This document shows, in pieces, positions 6,518 through 7,116 of a stretch of DNA of 7,116 nucleotides; positions within the stretch are counted from its first letter, which is position 1, and each line of letters starts with the position of its first letter. A model generated the notes under the pieces. The model was not told where the DNA came from. It searched no databases and worked only from the letters and a program-made list of their open reading frames with translations. The position numbers and the translations under genes are program-made. Source of the stretch: a bacterium (GTDB lineage: Bacteria; Hydrogenedentota; Hydrogenedentia; Hydrogenedentiales; SLHB01); NCBI GenBank assembly GCA_024231375.1, contig JAAEQP010000172.1, positions 1 to 7,116 on the forward strand. The letters run 5' to 3'.

Positions 6518-6567
6518 GGGGTGCTGGCCTCGTTATTTCGTGTGTTCCAAACACCGGAGACTGTTCC

Positions 6568-7116
6568 ATGAAGCCTACTTCGATTCGCCATATCACATGC
6601 CTCGCCATGCTTCTCGTGGCCCTTACTGGTGCCCACGCACAAGCGCTGGAGATCGAACCGCTGTGGGTTGCCCATCCGGACATGGTGATGGAAGGCGCGC
6701 CCATGGTCGTCGACCTGGACGGAGACGGCGACGAAGAAATCCTGACGGCCGCCTATGAGAACATCATCGTGGTCGATGGGTCGGGTGAAGAACTGTGGCG
6801 GTTCGACTCGCGAGGCCGCTATTCGACGTGCCCGGCCGTGCTTGTGCGTGAGGGGGACACACCGCTCGTCTACGCAGGCGACAACACGGGCCTATTCACC
6901 TGCCTGGACGGCACGGGCGCAGTGGTCTGGCAGGCGGAGCCCGGTCCGATCTTCTGCGCATCGCCGGCGGTGGCGGATCTGGACGGCAACGGGACGATGG
7001 AAGTGATCCAGGGCATCAAGGCGGGAGCCGTCTTCGTGTATGACGCAGCAACAGGCGCGCCCGTGTGGAAGACGGACGTCGAAGGTGAATGCGCCAGCCC
7101 GGCCGTGGGCGATCTG
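6568..7116 (+). CDS. Secreted FG-GAP/VCBS-type beta-propeller protein, 3' end beyond window
   Basis: Open from ATG 6568 to the right edge (183 codons, no stop), so only the N-terminal part is seen. GGAG (6556-6559) lies 8 nt upstream. Residues 1-24 form a signal peptide (MKPTSIRH, hydrophobic core, cleavage after AHA). Then come repeats of 44-45 residues, each opening with a PAV/PMV strand at about residues 45, 89, 133 and 178. The first and third carry Asp-rich calcium-type loops (DLDGDGDEE at 49-57, DLDGNGTME at 137-145) typical of FG-GAP/VCBS repeats; the second has VREGDTP instead. Each blade ends in a PQQ-like strand such as VVDGSGEELW (68-77), CLDGTGAVVW (112-121) and VYDAATGAPVW (157-167), so it mixes FG-GAP and PQQ features. 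Likely an extracellular or periplasmic binding propeller; it may bear further domains downstream. Partner or ligand unknown. Confidence 0.9.
   Translation, partial: MKPTSIRHITCLAMLLVALTGAHAQALEIEPLWVAHPDMVMEGAPMVVDLDGDGDEEILTAAYENIIVVDGSGEELWRFDSRGRYSTCPAVLVREGDTPLVYAGDNTGLFTCLDGTGAVVWQAEPGPIFCASPAVADLDGNGTMEVIQGIKAGAVFVYDAATGAPVWKTDVEGECASPAVGDL

Noticed and set aside
6542..6554. Small hairpin GTGTT-CCA-AACAC before the FG-GAP gene
   Set aside because: A 5-bp stem with no T run, close to the ribosome site; too weak to be a terminator.

Overview
The window is GC-rich and densely coding. It holds six genes in a divergent arrangement around a 58-bp gap at 4429-4486. The gene types are an exported Gfo/Idh/MocA oxidoreductase with a twin-arginine signal, a secreted PQQ-type propeller opening with a WPQFRGP motif, a DUF1080 lipoprotein and an FG-GAP/VCBS-type propeller. 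That mix is typical of polysaccharide-degrading bacteria of the Planctomycetota/Verrucomicrobiota/Lentisphaerota kind, or of uncultured relatives such as Hydrogenedentota. This placement is an inference from family content; the window has no rRNA or other phylogenetic marker.

Left arm, minus strand, in order of transcription: a 12-helix GPH (MelB-like) sugar:cation symporter (4428-2968), a secreted PQQ-like beta-propeller protein (best start GTG at 2826, stop at 1450), and a Tat-exported Gfo/Idh/MocA oxidoreductase (1306-110). The gaps of about 140 bp before the second and third genes each carry a candidate promoter. The first is an extended -10 (TGCTAGAAT) bracketed by a 14-bp direct repeat. 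The second is a TTGACA-17-AATACT promoter followed by a 10-bp-phased ATGTTYG direct repeat that looks like an operator. The left edge carries a hairpin followed by TTTT, probably a terminator for a plus-strand gene outside the window.

Right arm, plus strand: a secreted protein of unassigned family that looks like a BNR/sialidase-type propeller (4487-5698), a DUF1080 (3-keto-disaccharide hydrolase family, PF06439) lipoprotein (5789-6517), and the 5' part of a secreted FG-GAP/VCBS-type propeller (6568 to the right edge, no stop reached).

Taken together this looks like a small envelope-located carbohydrate-use locus, with a sugar importer, an exported NAD(P)-type sugar oxidoreductase, a surface lipoprotein of a family that acts on 3-keto-glycosides, and three propeller proteins. 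The combination of oxidoreductase and DUF1080 protein fits the oxidise-at-C3-then-cleave route of glycoside breakdown. The oxidoreductase lacks the usual EKP lysine, so its chemistry is open. No mobile element, CRISPR array, tRNA or rRNA was seen.
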